DNA of 61,587 nucleotides from Bacteroidales bacterium (GTDB lineage Bacteria > Planctomycetota > Planctomycetia > Gemmatales > Gemmataceae). The stretch covers positions 2,827-64,413 of the forward strand of contig JAIXLE010000008.1 of NCBI GenBank assembly GCA_026931725.1, read 5' to 3'. The notes under the pieces were generated by a model that had not been told where the DNA came from, searched no databases, and was given only the letters and a program-made list of their open reading frames with translations. Both the position numbers and the translations under genes were made by a program. This document shows positions 60,167 through 61,587 of the stretch, one piece after another (the stretch's first letter is position 1; each line of letters begins with the position of its first letter).

Positions 60167-61282
60167 ATGAAGGTATCCTGTCTCCGCGAAAACCTGCTCA
60201 CCGCCTGTCAGATGGTCAACTCCGCCGTCGCGGCTCGGACCACGCGACCGATTCTCGCCAACATCAAAGCCATCGCCCAGGAAGACATGCTCATTCTGAT
60301 GGCGACCGATCTGGAAATCGGTATCCGTTATGAACTGCGAGGCGTGAAGGTGAGCCGTACCGGCATGGCCATCCTGCCCCCAGGCCGTCTGATTTCCATT
60401 CTGCGGGAAACGACCGACGAAGACATCACGCTGGATGTCGATGGGGAAACGACTCGCATCCGCCTCAGTACGGGCCGCTACGAGATGCCCGGCGGCTTTC
60501 CCGATGAGTTTCCCGACTTACCACCATTCGATGCCAGTGGCCGGCATCATGAACTCACGGCGGGAACACTGCGTACCCTGATTCGACGCACTGCCTTCGC
60601 GGCGGAACGGAAGGAAAGCACCCGCTGGGCCGTCACGGGCATCCTCTGGGAGGCAGAAGGCGAACAAGCCCGGCTCGTGGCCACGGATACCAAACGACTG
60701 GCGATCACCGAAGGACCAGCCACGATTCATGGTGAAGCCGACGCTCAGACGCAATCGCACCTGGTTCCGGCAAAGGCCATTCAACTGCTGGATAAGAACC
60801 TGAACGACGATGGGGAACTGATCCGCGTTTCTCTCAAGACAAACGAGGCCATCTTCCAGACCGAACGGGCTCTGATTCATACGAAGCTCGTGGAAGGTCG
60901 CTTTCCGCCGTATCGGGACATTATCCCCAAGAAACATGCGGTGCAGCTGCCGATTTCGGTATCTGAGCTGCTCGTGCGTGTGCGGCAGGCCGCGATCATG
61001 ACGGATGCAGAAACCAAGCGGGTCGATTTTCATTTTGAAATGGGCCGGGTTGTACTCGCCGCTCGCGGGCCGGAGACGGGGTCATCGGAAGTGGAGATGC
61101 GACTCCCAGAATACACTGGCCCGGTGATCGACATTGCGTTTGACCCGGCGTACTTGATCGAGATGCTGCGGGCAATTGAAGGGGAGCCGACCACGATTCT
61201 CGAAATGACCGACGGCATGAAACCGGCGGTCTTCCGAGTCGGCGAGAACTACCTTTACTTGGTCATGCCGCTGGCGGGTTGA
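60167..61282 (+). CDS. dnaN: DNA polymerase III beta subunit (sliding clamp)
   Basis: A 371-residue protein of the usual length. Three similar domains are seen (ENLLTACQMVNSAVAARTTR; RTLIRRTAFAAERKESTRWA; LLVRVRQAAIMTDAETKRVD), with the typical end VFRVGENYLYLVMPL. The clamp encircles DNA and tethers polymerase. Start at the ATG at 60167. Confidence 0.92.
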   Translation: MKVSCLRENLLTACQMVNSAVAARTTRPILANIKAIAQEDMLILMATDLEIGIRYELRGVKVSRTGMAILPPGRLISILRETTDEDITLDVDGETTRIRLSTGRYEMPGGFPDEFPDLPPFDASGRHHELTAGTLRTLIRRTAFAAERKESTRWAVTGILWEAEGEQARLVATDTKRLAITEGPATIHGEADAQTQSHLVPAKAIQLLDKNLNDDGELIRVSLKTNEAIFQTERALIHTKLVEGRFPPYRDIIPKKHAVQLPISVSELLVRVRQAAIMTDAETKRVDFHFEMGRVVLAARGPETGSSEVEMRLPEYTGPVIDIAFDPAYLIEMLRAIEGEPTTILEMTDGMKPAVFRVGENYLYLVMPLAG

Positions 61283-61587
61283 TGTTCCGCCGGTTGCTGT
61301 CCGCTGGCAGGGATGACTTCACTTCCCGGAATCTGTGGCAGCACGGGAACGATGGTATCCCGAGCCATGCGGATAGCGTTGATCGTGTTAAAGTCCACCT
61401 CACCCGTCGCGGCGACGATTTCATCCGGCACCGATCCGCTCTGGACCGGCCCCGCACCAAGGACGTTCCAGTTCTTCTGATCGGATCGCGCGAGGACCGT
61501 GCCACTTTGAATGAGCGGAGCTTTCGTCTTCGCGTCGTAGGCCAGCACAATCAACTTGGCCGTGCCGTTCATCTTGGTGCGTGTCAA
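61255..61587 (-). CDS. hypothetical protein, 5' end beyond the window
   Basis: At least 110 residues, open to the right edge, convergent with dnaN and overlapping it by 28 bp. Text AKLIVLAYDAKTKAPLIQSG and NVLGAGPVQSGSVPDE; the C-terminus is rich in P, Q and S. It resembles secreted or lipoprotein-type hypothetical proteins of planctomycetes; no name can be given with confidence. Confidence 0.6.
   Translation of the reverse strand: MTRTKMNGTAKLIVLAYDAKTKAPLIQSGTVLARSDQKNWNVLGAGPVQSGSVPDEIVAATGEVDFNTINAIRMARDTIVPVLPQIPGSEVIPASGQQPAEHQPASGMTK

Overview
The window reads as chromosomal DNA of a planctomycete, most likely a Gemmataceae relative. Evidence: several Gfo/Idh/MocA oxidoreductases with twin-arginine signals, a DUF1501 gene beside a PSD1/DUF1549/DUF1553 cytochrome c gene, a DUF1559 prepilin-like protein next to a small lipoprotein, DUF1080 proteins, an ECF sigma factor overlapping a WD40-tailed Ser/Thr kinase, methanopterin-type C1 genes in a bacterium, and few Shine-Dalgarno sites. 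All function calls come from reading motifs by eye; no database search was made.

Region by region. 1-3269 (minus) is the N-terminal part of a giant surface protein, with DNA-identical 570-bp tandem repeats and Ig/MBG-like modules. 3556-10036 holds an MlaE-type permease, a translationally coupled operon pabB - DUF447 - beta-RFAP synthase (the route from chorismate to tetrahydromethanopterin), a secreted TPR protein and a cobalamin CbiE/CbiT fusion. 10094-16594 holds a methyltransferase, a stand-alone terminase pair with intact catalytic motifs, a secreted helical protein, a VOC protein, a frameshifted ABC-ATPase/GNAT gene and a YkgJ cysteine-cluster protein. 16625-25493 carries secreted and housekeeping genes: a PQQ-like propeller, Gfo/Idh/MocA, DUF1080, a cytochrome c, a solute-binding lipoprotein, an FHA protein and MutY. 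25509-33262 (minus) is a redox module: a NuoE-NuoF fusion, a NuoG-like ferredoxin fused to two cyclic-nucleotide-binding domains, a four-cluster ferredoxin, and a MASE1/PAS sensor with no output domain. 33554-40071 has a DUF1559 pair and a DUF1501/PSD1 pair split by a VapC-type toxin-antitoxin module.

42297-55300 is a ~13 kb integrative element in the initiator tRNA gene. It is bounded by 52-bp perfect direct repeats (the 3' part of tRNA-fMet), with a tyrosine integrase just inside the left end. It carries an HNH protein, a transposase relic, a lipoprotein, an ECF sigma/kinase/WD40 pair followed by a tightly overlapping train of small unknown genes (HEPN-like, 31- and 39-residue ORFs, a possible Cys-His-Asp protease-like protein), an excisionase-like HTH gene whose start codon sits in a hairpin, and a primase-helicase gene with two large palindromes inside its coding sequence and a -1 frameshift. 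The flank just outside the left end resembles the inside of the right end, suggesting an earlier related insertion.

55410-61587 returns to host genes: a HAD phosphatase, an esterase-like hydrolase, an AT-richer HEPN pair, another Gfo/Idh/MocA enzyme, a GC-motif/DnaA-box-like region that could be oriC, and dnaN.
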